A stretch of DNA of 64,000 nt, from assembly GCA_963663365.2 (NCBI GenBank), contig CAXXIH010000002.1:1-64000 (forward strand). The letters run 5' to 3'. A model generated the notes under the pieces. That model searched no databases. It had not been told where the DNA came from and saw nothing but the letters and a program-made list of their open reading frames with translations. Position numbers and translations under genes: made by a program. This DNA is from G963663365 sp963663365 (GTDB lineage: Bacteria > Hinthialibacterota > Hinthialibacteria > Hinthialibacterales > G963663365). The stretch's first letter is position 1; each line of letters starts with the position of its first letter. Shown piece by piece: positions 44,701 through 52,166 of this stretch.

Positions 44701-45693
44701 CTTGCTCATCACCCACTGACCGGTGATGAGAATCCTTGGGCCTGGGTTCGGTTCAAAGGTTGTAACACCGCCATTGGCAGCGATCATTTGCTAACCTTCC
44801 GTTCGGCATCGGCTGCTTTTGTAAATCTTTCGGAAAGCCAAGGCACAAAAACAATCGGAGGCTTCCGTTCCGGTTGCACATCAAATCTTGTCGCGGCGGA
44901 TGGCGTGCTCAATGCGCCTGATTACACCCGCACCTGTACCTGCGCATATCAAAACCAGACGTCGCTGGCTCTCGTGCATATGCCGGCCGATGATCCGGAC
45001 AGCCCGGCCATCGAGGAATGGAGTTTTGACTTTTTCCCGGGACCGGAAAAGCCTGTACCGGTCAAGCAGTTGGGAATTAATTTCGGCGCACCCGGAGACC
45101 GATACGATGATACGGGCACTTTTTGGTTGGAGTTTCCCAGTGTAGGTGGACCATCGCCGGATATCCCCGTCGATATCCATGCCGAAGAACCGAAATTGTT
45201 CCGCCAACACTCGTCAAAGATGATTATTGATCGCACTTCATCCGAGAATAACGTCCCGGCCTGGATCGCGGCATCCGGAATCGAAGGCGAATCGGTGATA
45301 TCCATACACCCCTTCCTTCAGCCGGTCAGTCCTGATGCCAATCGCGATGTTCAGGGATTTGAACGTCATGCCGCAACCAAAGACTTAATTACCGGCGTCT
45401 CGACAGCCAAAGGACGGTTCGATTACACAAAAACCTACAGCCTAAAACTCTATTTCGCGGAAAAAGATGATCTAAAAACGGGCGACCGGATTTTCGACAT
45501 CTATGTCCAAGGCAAGCCCGTTTTGAAGGATTTCGACATCGCAAAAGAGGCCGGTGGCGCCGGACGGCCCATTGCCGTCGATATCGGTTCGATTGGAGTC
45601 ACAGAGAATATCGATATCGAATTGAAAGCCTCCGATCCCAATAGCCCGCACAAACCTCTGATTTGCGGAATCGAATTCCACTCCTTGGATTAG
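41740..45693 (+). CDS. Very large exported PQQ-propeller protein with central methyltransferase-like domain and C-terminal malectin domain
   Basis: This 1317-residue protein begins with a signal peptide (MNCKQILSLTFYTSIALLLI, ending TTSAAD). Residues of about 30-440 are a first PQQ/BamB-type propeller (WPMWRCDTSRTA, LYCLNADNGSLLWKFRGG, YAIDAETGDVVW). About 445-600 is a class I methyltransferase-like domain with an intact glycine loop (LILGIGSGRLIEEL, near residue 478), an acidic residue after the second strand (VIGLDPDT) and a LRPYGGTACFEL post-motif. A second propeller runs to about 1090 (VMDRHTGDILWQKK, YDIRTGDPLW). The last 130 residues form a malectin-like carbohydrate-binding domain (FDYTKTYSLKLYFAEKD, RIFDIYVQGKPV). 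It is a relative of the protein at 17425 with a different order of parts. Its role is unknown. Confidence 0.87.
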   Translation: MNCKQILSLTFYTSIALLLISNTTSAADWPMWRCDTSRTACSTEELAPELHLQWTLELPEPKSCWPFTQYKLLFDLSYEPIVMGNTLYIPSMARDSVSAYDIRNGELKWRFYADGPVRFAPVGWNKKIYFVSDDGYLYCLNADNGSLLWKFRGGPSDRKVLGNERLVSMWPARGAPVIYDGTVYFAASIWPFMGTFIYAIDAETGDVVWCNSGSGSDYILQPHSSPSFAGVAPQGYLVATKDKILVAGSRSVPAAYDRKTGQTLYYHANTKFGGYGVFASENAFFNGGVMYNLVDGNPFARSNACLVSGNLAISMEPDGSILAAPMVPEWQEYKDKRGETQKRAVFPPVWQIGKDIPKPIEKIFIQSGKRFYGGAPGIVAAMEIPSANGEQATQPEKLFSWKTEIEGQPWSMLSANGRLFVVTQEGRIYCFGEKQVQPKMHRLIRVAQAFGQDDSDAQQSWTQKTHEILETTGIRDGYCLILGIGSGRLIEELIRQTNLHVIGLDPDTRKIDALRRRFDERGIYGERMALIPGDINTIPLPQYVANLVLSEDLQASGIENTAQFTKRAFHILRPYGGTACFELDDNTKTLFTGAVQANSLPRAEVTDKGEYTLLVREGSLPGSDDWTHQYGNVANTVSSDDDLVKPPLGLLWFGGPSHLDVLPRHGHGPPQQIMDGRLFIQGIQVLSARDVYTGRILWRKEIPELNTFEMYYNDSYNPDIYDLSYNQRHIPGANQYGTNFIVTKDLIYLVMSKDCLLIDPTNGETLDKWQLPEQPEIGTPNWGYIGVYEDLLIACAAPFRIEEDKEQQIVQANNRFGKGSQYLFVMDRHTGDILWQKKAAYNFRHNTIVAGNGKLFCMDSMSMPRMDILKRRGLKFDNKATIQAYDIRTGDPLWTVAENVFGTWLAYSVEHDALLQAGSDSGDRARDEIGKGMTVYRGSNGDVLWQNDEDYNGPCILIHGQIITQTGGSNQHAPPAKAFDLLTGERILAHHPLTGDENPWAWVRFKGCNTAIGSDHLLTFRSASAAFVNLSESQGTKTIGGFRSGCTSNLVAADGVLNAPDYTRTCTCAYQNQTSLALVHMPADDPDSPAIEEWSFDFFPGPEKPVPVKQLGINFGAPGDRYDDTGTFWLEFPSVGGPSPDIPVDIHAEEPKLFRQHSSKMIIDRTSSENNVPAWIAASGIEGESVISIHPFLQPVSPDANRDVQGFERHAATKDLITGVSTAKGRFDYTKTYSLKLYFAEKDDLKTGDRIFDIYVQGKPVLKDFDIAKEAGGAGRPIAVDIGSIGVTENIDIELKASDPNSPHKPLICGIEFHSLD

Positions 45694-45704
45694 GCACGTT
45701 CTCT

Positions 45705-46310
45705 AAACCACCGGAATGCTTTCGTGATTCTACTCTCCCCTCTCTACTTTCTCCTTTCTCGCCGCCGTTGGCGGCGTGCAGGGTGCTGACCAAGAAATAT
45801 CTACTAAATATGCTTTGAAATCGTGGGCCGTTAGGCTTCTTTGCAACGGGGGTACCACGGGCGGGAGGGCGAATTCCGCCTTGGGCGGAATGAGCCGCTT
45901 GTTTGCCATACGTACATATGTATCTCCCCATCCCCCAACTCCCTCCAACACCCACACCAAGCACCGTAGGTGCGTAGCAAGTGTAGCCCAGGCTAGAGCC
46001 CGAGCATGCCATCGGCAGGCGAAGGGCGTCAGCCTGGGTAAATGTCCCCCAAAAATCCTAAGCGCTGAAGGTGCGAGGCAAATCTCCTTTCTCCTCTCCA
46101 CTTTCTCCTTTCTCGCCGCTGCCAGCGGCGTTCTGCAGGGTGCTGACCAAGAAATATCTAATAAATATGCTTTGAAATCGTGAGGCGTTAGCCGTCATGT
46201 CCTGCCCGGTCACGGGCCAACGGGGGTTCCCCGGCGTGGGCCGTTAGGTCCCGCCCTGGCGGGATACTGCCTGGCCACAGGTTTTCTGGAATGGGCTTTG
46301 AAACCACTTC
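45705..46310 (+). repeat. Interspersed hairpin-repeat island 10
   Basis: It starts 12 bp after the stop of the gene at 41740. It holds two rounds of 'gctttcgtgattctac' or polypyrimidine plus CGCCGCC-GTT-GGCGGCG and CGCCGCT-GCC-AGCGGCG (about 46116-46133, a stem with compensating C-G to T-A change). There are two 'cagggtgctgaccaagaaatatct..aaatcgtg' modules, a long-stem B-box variant (45863-45897, loop TTG), AGCACCGTAGGTGC, CCAGGCT..AGCCTGG (about 45989-46038), GCCCG-GTCA-CGGGC and GCCTG-GCCA-CAGG. It ends in GCTTTGAAACCACTTC (46295-46310), the right-hand terminal repeat. Confidence 0.8.
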
Positions 46311-46384
46311 AAATCTTTTGCAAAATGTGCATGCTTGGAAGAACAACTAAAATTGCAAAAGTGAAAAATGCGCCGGAGGATGAT

Positions 46385-47821
46385 ATGAACCGCAATAGAA
46401 GCACAAACCGCAGAAATTTCCTCGCCGCCTCGGCGGGCGTCTTGGCCGGTGAGCTGTTTACCGGCTGCGCTTCAAACAAGCCATTTTCCAATCCCAGAAC
46501 TTCATCCACGCGGCAGCAAAAACGCCCGAATGTACTGCTGATTCTCGCCGATGATCTCGGTTATGGCGATTTGTGTTCGTTTGGCGCGCACGATATCCAA
46601 TCGCCCAATATCGACCGTATTGCCGCCGAGGGGATGCGTTTTACGAACTTCTATGCCAACTGCCCGGTCTGCTCCCCCACACGCGCATCGCTGCTGAGCG
46701 GACGTTTTCCTGCGATGGTCGGCGTGCCCGGTGTGGTGCGTACATTTCCCCATCAGTCTTGGGGTCATTTGACTTCTGACAGCCTGCTTCTGCCGGAAAT
46801 TCTGAAGAGAGCCGGATACCACACTTCTATCATCGGCAAATGGCACTTGGGATTAAACTCTCCAAACACACCCAATGAGCGCGGCTTCGATGTATTTCGC
46901 GGTTTTCTTGGAGACATGATGGATGACTACTACACCCATCGCCGCCATGATATCAACTATATGCGCACCAATTCCGAAACCATCGACCCCAAAGGCCATG
47001 CCACAGATTTATTCAGCGATTGGGCTTGCGATGAACTCAAACAAAGGTCCCCGGATCAACCCTTCTTCATGTACCTCGCCTACAATGCGCCCCACACACC
47101 GATACAACCGCCTGAGGAGTGGGTGGAGCGCGTAAAAAGCCGTCAACCCGGCATCGATCCCGAACGGGCAAAATTGGTTGCGTTAATTGAGCATATGGAT
47201 GCAGGGATCGGTCTCGTGCTCGACACCCTGCGCGCCCAAGGTCTGGAAGAGAACACCATCGTCATCTTCACCAGCGATAATGGCGGTCTTGTGCGCGTCG
47301 GCGCAAATAATGGCGGCTTACGTGAAGGCAAAACCACTGTTTACGAGGGCGGCATCCGCGTGCCTATGGCTGCCTGTTGGCCAAACCGAATTCCCGCGGG
47401 AACCGCCTCAGACCGTGTTGCCTTAACCATGGATATGTTACCGACAATCTTAGAGGCCGCCGGAGTGGGTTTTTCACATGAAATCGATGGCAGTAGCATC
47501 TTGCCCACATTGTTGGGCAAATCACAGCCCGAAGAAAAACGCGATCTGTTTTGGAACTGGCTCGAAGGTGGCGGGCCCGAAGGTGGAGGAGCGACAGGTT
47601 GGACGACGGAAGCCATTCGCAGGGGCGATTGGAAACTGCTTAAACCCAAAGGCGGTTCCCTCGAACTCTATAATCTGCATGATGATCCCAAAGAGATGCG
47701 GGACCTTGCAAAGATCGAGACAGAGAAGTTCGAAGAATTACGCGATGCACTCAATACGCAACTAGAGAAATATCACCAGGTTCCATGGAAACCACCCGAA
47801 CGAATCGCCCGGGGGCTTTGA
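46385..47821 (+). CDS. Tat-exported sulfatase (arylsulfatase/type I)
   Basis: ATG 46385 has GGAGG 7-8 bases before it, and gives a signal with NRRNFLAASAGVL followed by LFTGC, so this is a probable Tat lipoprotein. The sulfatase core has metal-binding DD (56-57 in ILADDLGYGD) and the modification motif C96-S-P-T-R100 (VCSPTRASLLSGR). GKWHLG follows, then the metal site TSDNGG and GLREGKTTVYEGG with the Lys/His set. It is about 478 residues, normal for the family. Cys96 must be converted to formylglycine. Because export by Tat occurs folded, maturation has to happen in the cytoplasm. The FGE-fold lipoprotein at 21537 is unlikely to do this. Substrates would be sulfated glycans. The gene is monocistronic. 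Confidence 0.93.
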   Translation: MNRNRSTNRRNFLAASAGVLAGELFTGCASNKPFSNPRTSSTRQQKRPNVLLILADDLGYGDLCSFGAHDIQSPNIDRIAAEGMRFTNFYANCPVCSPTRASLLSGRFPAMVGVPGVVRTFPHQSWGHLTSDSLLLPEILKRAGYHTSIIGKWHLGLNSPNTPNERGFDVFRGFLGDMMDDYYTHRRHDINYMRTNSETIDPKGHATDLFSDWACDELKQRSPDQPFFMYLAYNAPHTPIQPPEEWVERVKSRQPGIDPERAKLVALIEHMDAGIGLVLDTLRAQGLEENTIVIFTSDNGGLVRVGANNGGLREGKTTVYEGGIRVPMAACWPNRIPAGTASDRVALTMDMLPTILEAAGVGFSHEIDGSSILPTLLGKSQPEEKRDLFWNWLEGGGPEGGGATGWTTEAIRRGDWKLLKPKGGSLELYNLHDDPKEMRDLAKIETEKFEELRDALNTQLEKYHQVPWKPPERIARGL

Positions 47822-47884
47822 GCACATTTTAATGATGGCAGGTTTCCGGATTTCACTGCTAGCGTTGAAATCAGGGCATGAAGG

Positions 47885-48892
47885 CTACATACGATCAATC
47901 AAAGCCTTGGCAAATTCTTTGGTGCCGCCTTTGCCACCGATATCCGGGGTAATTTCTTCCGGATTCCCTTCCGCCAGCACCTCATCGTATGCGGCTTTTA
48001 TTCGCTCGGCGGCTTCGGTCTCACCCAAATGATTGAGCATCATCACTCCGCTCATAATAAGGGCTAGCGGATTCGCCAGATTCTGCCCGGCAATGTCCGG
48101 TGCGCTGCCGTGGACAGCCTCAAAAACCGCACAGCCGTCCCCGAAATTGGCCCCGGGTACAACACCCAATCCACCCACCAATCCCGCACAAAGATCACTG
48201 ACAATATCCCCATAGAGATTCTCCATCAGCACGATATCGAAACGCGATGGATCTCGAACCAATTGCATACAGCCATTATCGATAATCAACTCATCATACT
48301 TTATCTTGCTTCCTTCTTCCTCATGGACACGCCGGGCGCACTCCAAAAACAGCCCATCCGATTTTTTCATAATGTTGGCTTTGTGGAAAACCGTTACACG
48401 TTCCCGCTCCCGTGTTTGTGCATAGTCGAATGCGAACCGCGCAATCCGCTCGCATCCTTTGCGTGTCGCCACTTTAATACTCTGGACCACGCCGCTTGTG
48501 ATTTCATTCTCAATTCCCGAATACAACCCTTCTGTGTTTTCGCGAACCACAACCAAATCCACATTGTCGTATTTGGATTTGATCCCCGGCAGGGTTCGCA
48601 CCGGACGAACTGCGGCGTAGAGATTCAGACGTTTACGCAGCCCCACATTGACGCTCGTAAAACCTTTCCCGATAGGCGTCGTAACCGGCCCCTTAAGCGC
48701 AACCCGGTGCGCTTCCACCACACGCACCGTCTCTTCAGGAAGAACTTCACCGTATTCCTCCAAGGCCGATGTTCCTGCTTTCAAAACCTGCCAGTTGATA
48801 TCCACTCCGGATGCCGTCAACACATCTTGGGTGGCCTGAGCAACTTCCGGCCCAATACCGTCGCCGGGAATTAGGCAAATCGTATGAGACAT
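47885..48892 (-). CDS. Isocitrate/isopropylmalate dehydrogenase family protein, NAD-isocitrate dehydrogenase type
   Basis: This 335-residue enzyme shows the beta-decarboxylating dehydrogenase pattern: ICLIPGDGIGPEV at the N-terminus, a substrate-loop stretch SVNVGLRKRLNLYAAVRPVRTLPGI, VVVRENTEGLYSGIEN, the Lys/Tyr pair with FHKANIMKKSDGLF, the metal motif NLYGDIVSDLCAGLVGG and the cofactor loop EAVHGSAPDIAG. The S-V-N-V/L-R substrate loop and IGKGFTS favour isocitrate over isopropylmalate, and the shorter form is of the NAD-dependent mitochondrial-like group. It would make 2-oxoglutarate in the TCA cycle. GAGGTAGGG precedes the ATG. The gene converges with the sulfatase with only 63 bp between, and this junction carries no repeat island. 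Confidence 0.92.
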   Translation of the reverse strand: MSHTICLIPGDGIGPEVAQATQDVLTASGVDINWQVLKAGTSALEEYGEVLPEETVRVVEAHRVALKGPVTTPIGKGFTSVNVGLRKRLNLYAAVRPVRTLPGIKSKYDNVDLVVVRENTEGLYSGIENEITSGVVQSIKVATRKGCERIARFAFDYAQTRERERVTVFHKANIMKKSDGLFLECARRVHEEEGSKIKYDELIIDNGCMQLVRDPSRFDIVLMENLYGDIVSDLCAGLVGGLGVVPGANFGDGCAVFEAVHGSAPDIAGQNLANPLALIMSGVMMLNHLGETEAAERIKAAYDEVLAEGNPEEITPDIGGKGGTKEFAKALIDRM

Positions 48893-49143
48893 AACCCTAC
48901 CTCATGTAAATGATGGCTTTCGATAAATCCGTACAGCGGAATCCCATGTCCGAATCCGCAAATCCTCTCTTCGCGGCGGGCACTATAGCACCCTCAGCTT
49001 CAAACACTATCTCCCCTCCACTAGTCGACAATTCATGTAAACACATCCATGCTGAGCAGAAAGATGCACCCACCCCCCTGGCAGCAAGTAAAATTTACGC
49101 ACTTTTCACAAACACTCCGTTTTTTTCAGCCGCTTGATAATTT

Positions 49144-49170
49144 GTAACCTACACATTTTATGCAGGTTAC
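49144..49170 (+). promoter_or_regulatory. Imperfect palindrome, operator-like
   Basis: GTAACCTACA and TGCAGGTTAC form 10-base arms with one mismatch around CATTTTA. The site lies in the 466-bp gap upstream of the membrane protein gene at 49359 and about 45 bp before the probable -35 element. It looks like a dimeric regulator site. The regulator is unknown. Confidence 0.45.
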
Positions 49171-49212
49171 GCATCAATTCAAATTTTACCTCATTTAATC
49201 TCGCACCAAACA

Positions 49213-49260
49213 TTGCTCAAGTAGGTAATAATGGTATATAATATTACTTAGGTGAGTAAT
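49213..49260 (+). promoter_or_regulatory. Promoter with overlapping dyad
   Basis: TTGCTC (49213-49218), 18-base spacer and a consensus TATAAT (49237-49242) form a good sigma70-type promoter. ATTACT-TAGGTG-AGTAAT (49243-49260) is a perfect 6-bp dyad that covers the expected start of transcription. The segment AAGTAGGTAATA..TATTACTT around the -10 box is another partial dyad. This arrangement is typical for repression. The predicted leader is about 110 nucleotides before the ATG at 49359. Confidence 0.5.
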
Positions 49261-49358
49261 GTTTCAGATCGGCATACTCACTCGGCTCTGTACCTCACCA
49301 GGACAAGCCATAGGAACCAGCAGCAAAATTGCCCGAAATTCAGATTTGGAGGGGCAAA

Positions 49359-50252
49359 ATGAATCGAAACATCACCTTAAGACACGTCGCTCGGGTTGAA
49401 AGACAGAACAAAAACCTAAAAGCCTTAGCCGCAAGCACTCTTTTATTAGCCGCATTTCTACTCTTTTGGAGTAGTCAATCGGGTGCCTCAGGCGGCATTG
49501 CCAATCGTCTGCTTGGGATAGTTGAACTCGTAATCGCCGATCCGGCCTCCATTATTGTTATTGTGGCCTCGGTGGCCGCAACAGCCTTCCTGCTCAGTTT
49601 CGCTTGGAGAATCCGCAACCGGTTATCGGGGAAACCCGCTATCTCAACCCAGATTCGCACGGAGGCCGCGGCCCAGGCCACCGCAAAACTCAGACATGCC
49701 AAACAACTACTCGAAGAAGGCGACCATAACCTGGAAAAGGCCATTCGGTTGCGGGATGAGGTCCTTCAAAAGGATCTCCCCCCCGTGGGTCTCTATATCA
49801 AAGGCCAGGATCCCCGCAGCCTTTTGACCCAATTGAACAAACGTATCCAAGGGGCCAAATCCCGTAAGTTCGTTGATGCCGAAAATAAAAAACGCGCCGC
49901 TCAAAGAGAGGCGCTTGCCCGCATTTCAGATGTTCCCGGGCGGTCCCAATCCAAGATATATCCGGGAACACTCAATGGTGTTGTCAAACGTACTCGAGAG
50001 GCCGGTTCGAGAAAACTAGAGGAATTGATCCAAGTTCAAGTTCTGAATGAGTTGGAGAGATCAAGCGGCAGAACAGAGTCCGATATGCTCCGCAGCCTAA
50101 AACAACGCGCCCAGCTCTCCCGCCACCGCCAGCAAAAAGCCATGCTCCTGTGGGGGCTTGCCATCGTGGCATCAACCTGCCTGCTGGTTTGGTTCGTCGC
50201 CGGCTTTGAAGGTGGAGGCGGTTTTCATTCCTCCTTTTCCTTTTTACGATGA
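49359..50252 (+). CDS. Unknown membrane protein with three predicted helices and a long basic cytosolic-like region
   Basis: GGAGGGG lies 6-7 bases before ATG 49359. The protein has 297 residues. Predicted membrane helices are LAASTLLLAAFLLFW (about 24-40), IVELVIADPASIIVIVASVAATAFLLSFAW (about 57-88) and LLWGLAIVASTCLLVWFVAGF (about 264-285). Between them, residues 92-255 are strongly charged and rich in Lys, Arg, Gln and Glu with a coiled-coil look (RHAKQLLEEGDHNLEKAIR). It ends in a Gly-rich and Phe-rich tail. I recognise no family. The regulated promoter suggests a conditional role. It is followed, after 298 bp, by the polyphosphate kinase 2 gene. Confidence 0.72.
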   Translation: MNRNITLRHVARVERQNKNLKALAASTLLLAAFLLFWSSQSGASGGIANRLLGIVELVIADPASIIVIVASVAATAFLLSFAWRIRNRLSGKPAISTQIRTEAAAQATAKLRHAKQLLEEGDHNLEKAIRLRDEVLQKDLPPVGLYIKGQDPRSLLTQLNKRIQGAKSRKFVDAENKKRAAQREALARISDVPGRSQSKIYPGTLNGVVKRTREAGSRKLEELIQVQVLNELERSSGRTESDMLRSLKQRAQLSRHRQQKAMLLWGLAIVASTCLLVWFVAGFEGGGGFHSSFSFLR

Positions 50253-50550
50253 GTGGCTGGAATCACCTAAAATAGGGGTGTGTACATAGACAGTTATTCT
50301 CTTTATGGGATTACCCTGTCCCTCGGTCGGCCCTTATCTCGCTTCGCTCTTGTGTGCCCTTCACCGCTCACCCCATCCCTCAGCAACATTTTTTTGTCCT
50401 AAAAGCCCCATTTTTCCGATTTGCAAACTGCCCGATCTATGGTATATCCTAAAAGGAGTCAGCGAGTTATACGCGGTTGAAATGACGTCATGGAATTTGG
50501 CTCATGCCAAATGGGGATATTCTAGCGGTTTAGGTGTGGTGAGGCGCGAA

Positions 50551-51495
50551 ATGTCCAAAAAAGAAAAAAAGAACGACAAGAACAACGAAAAGAACAATTC
50601 AAAAAAAGACGAAAAGAAAAAGAAACAAGATCCGGAAGCTGCAAAAGCAAAGTCTGAAAGCCAAAGCAAAGAGCCTCCTGGAGAAGCCCGAATTGGCGTA
50701 GATGCCCGGCCCAAACCGAAAAAAATCCCCAATAAGATTTATGAAGAAGAACTCGCCAAACTTCAGATCGAATTGGTGAAACTCCAGGAATGGATTAAAG
50801 AAAAAGGCCTCAAAGTTGTCGGCATCTTTGAGGGACGTGATGCGGCGGGAAAAGGAGGCGTAATCAAACGGATTACCCAAAGCCTGAATCCCCGCGTTTG
50901 CCGTGTCGTTGCTTTGGGCACTCCTACCGAACGTGAAAAATCGCAGTGGTATTTTCAGCGTTATGTACCGCATCTCCCCGCGGCCGGTGAGATGGTTCTG
51001 TTTGACCGCAGTTGGTATAACCGCGCCGGTGTCGAACGCGTTATGGGCTTTTGTACCGATGAAGAATACAAGGAGTTTCTGCGCTCCTGCCCTGAATTCG
51101 AACGGATGCTCGTACGTTCGGGAATTATTTTGATTAAATACTGGTTCTCCGTCAGTGATGAAGAACAGGAACGCCGGTTCCAGGCCAGGATTCATGATCC
51201 AACCAAACGTTGGAAGCTCAGTCCGATGGACTTGGAGTCACGTGCCCGTTGGGTCGAATACTCCAAAGCCAAGGATGATATGTTCTCGTATACGGATATC
51301 AAACAGGCTCCCTGGTATGTTGTCGAAGCGGATGTGAAAAAACGCGCACGGCTCAACTGCATCAAACATCTTCTAAGTTTGATTCCTTATGAAGATTTGA
51401 CTCCGGAACCGATCCAGTTACCGGCACGCCAAAAGAGCAGCGGTTATATCCGCCCGCCGTTAACAGATCAGAATTTCGTCCCCGAAGTCTACTAG
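50551..51495 (+). CDS. ppk2: Polyphosphate kinase 2
   Basis: ATG 50551 (MSKKEKKNDKNNEKN) has GAGG 8-9 bases upstream. A longer reading from 50305 has no RBS and an unlikely sequence. The 314-residue protein has a very Lys-rich, disordered first 55 residues, then the PPK2 kinase domain: Walker A GRDAAGKG (95-102), a SQWYFQRYVPHLPAAGEMVLFDRSWYNRAG stretch containing the Walker B Asp, the lid region RFQARIHDPTKRWKLSPMD, and WYVVEADVKKRARLNCI at the end. PPK2 uses polyphosphate to phosphorylate nucleoside di- or monophosphates. The Lys-rich tail may bind polyphosphate or nucleic acid. Its stop codon TAG overlaps the left end of the adjacent repeat element. Confidence 0.94.
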   Translation: MSKKEKKNDKNNEKNNSKKDEKKKKQDPEAAKAKSESQSKEPPGEARIGVDARPKPKKIPNKIYEEELAKLQIELVKLQEWIKEKGLKVVGIFEGRDAAGKGGVIKRITQSLNPRVCRVVALGTPTEREKSQWYFQRYVPHLPAAGEMVLFDRSWYNRAGVERVMGFCTDEEYKEFLRSCPEFERMLVRSGIILIKYWFSVSDEEQERRFQARIHDPTKRWKLSPMDLESRARWVEYSKAKDDMFSYTDIKQAPWYVVEADVKKRARLNCIKHLLSLIPYEDLTPEPIQLPARQKSSGYIRPPLTDQNFVPEVY

Positions 51496-52166
51496 AAGTG
51501 TTTTCAAAACACTGCTGGAAACACAAAATCTACTTGAGTTCGTTTTCGCCTTCCCCCGTTATGTAAATATACGGGGGAAGTTGCAATTCTACCGTCCGCT
51601 ATTTACCTTTCCAAGATAAACATGGTTCTCTTCCTGCCCGGGAGCGACCGTCTTAAAAATCAAGGGCAATGTCGCCGCGAGCCAAATCGACTATCGACAC
51701 TCTGCTTTGCAGGGTGCTGATTAGGAATATCTAATAAATACGCTCCGAAATCGTGAGCCGGTAGGCGCGAGTCCACGGCGGTCACGCCGCGGGAGGGCGA
51801 CGCTCCTGCGGAGCCGCTGTCTGCCATACGTACACACGTATCTCCCCATCCACCAACTCCCTCAAACAACCACACCAAACGCTGAAAGCGCGTAGCAAGT
51901 GTAGCCCAGGGCAGAGTTTGGTCGCCGAAGACGGACGAACGTCGCCCTGGGCTATGATCCCTAATATTCCGAAGCGCTGTAAGTGCGAGGCAATACATTA
52001 AACAAATCGCCCCGCAGGGTGCCGACCAACTACATCTCTAAACCACACTCCGAAATCGTGGGGTGTTAGGCATCATGTCCTGCCTGGTCACAGGCGGCGT
52101 TAGCCTTCTTGCCCACCGGGGTACCCGGGCGGCGGTCACGCCGCGTTAGCCTTCTTGGCCGCCGGG
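51495..52166 (+). repeat. Interspersed hairpin-repeat island 11
   Basis: It begins at the G of the PPK2 stop codon with GAAGTGTTTTCAAAAC (51495-51510), itself part of a palindrome. A terminator-like hairpin is at 51550-51580. Then come 'caagggcaatgtcgcc..gagccaaatcgactatcgacactctg', 'gcagggtgctgattaggaatatctaataaatac', 'aaatcgtgagccggtagg', CGGCG-GTCA-CGCCG, and a B-box with a changed stem (51791-51816, CGC-TCCT-GCG). CGCTGAAAGCG, CCCAGGGC..GCCCTGGG (about 51905-51950), AGCGCTGTAAGTGC, GCCTG-GTCA-CAGGC and CCGGGGTACCCGGG follow. It ends right at the TTA stop complement of the minus-strand gene at 52167. Confidence 0.8.
51550..51585 (+). terminator. Terminator-like hairpin after ppk2
   Basis: CTTCCCCCGT (51550-51559) and ACGGGGGAAG (51571-51580) are perfect 10-bp arms, with an 11-base AT-rich loop and TTGCAATTCT after it. 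It lies 55 bp after the PPK2 stop and inside the repeat element's left portion. The U-run is weak, so termination may be partial. Confidence 0.55.

Noticed and set aside
46298..46384. Upstream extension of the sulfatase from 46298
   Set aside because: It overlaps the right terminal repeat of an island and lacks an RBS, while ATG 46385 has GGAGG and a proper Tat signal.
50305..50550. 82-residue N-terminal extension of PPK2
   Set aside because: The sequence is unlike any PPK2, has no RBS, and the ATG at 50551 has GAGG at suitable spacing.
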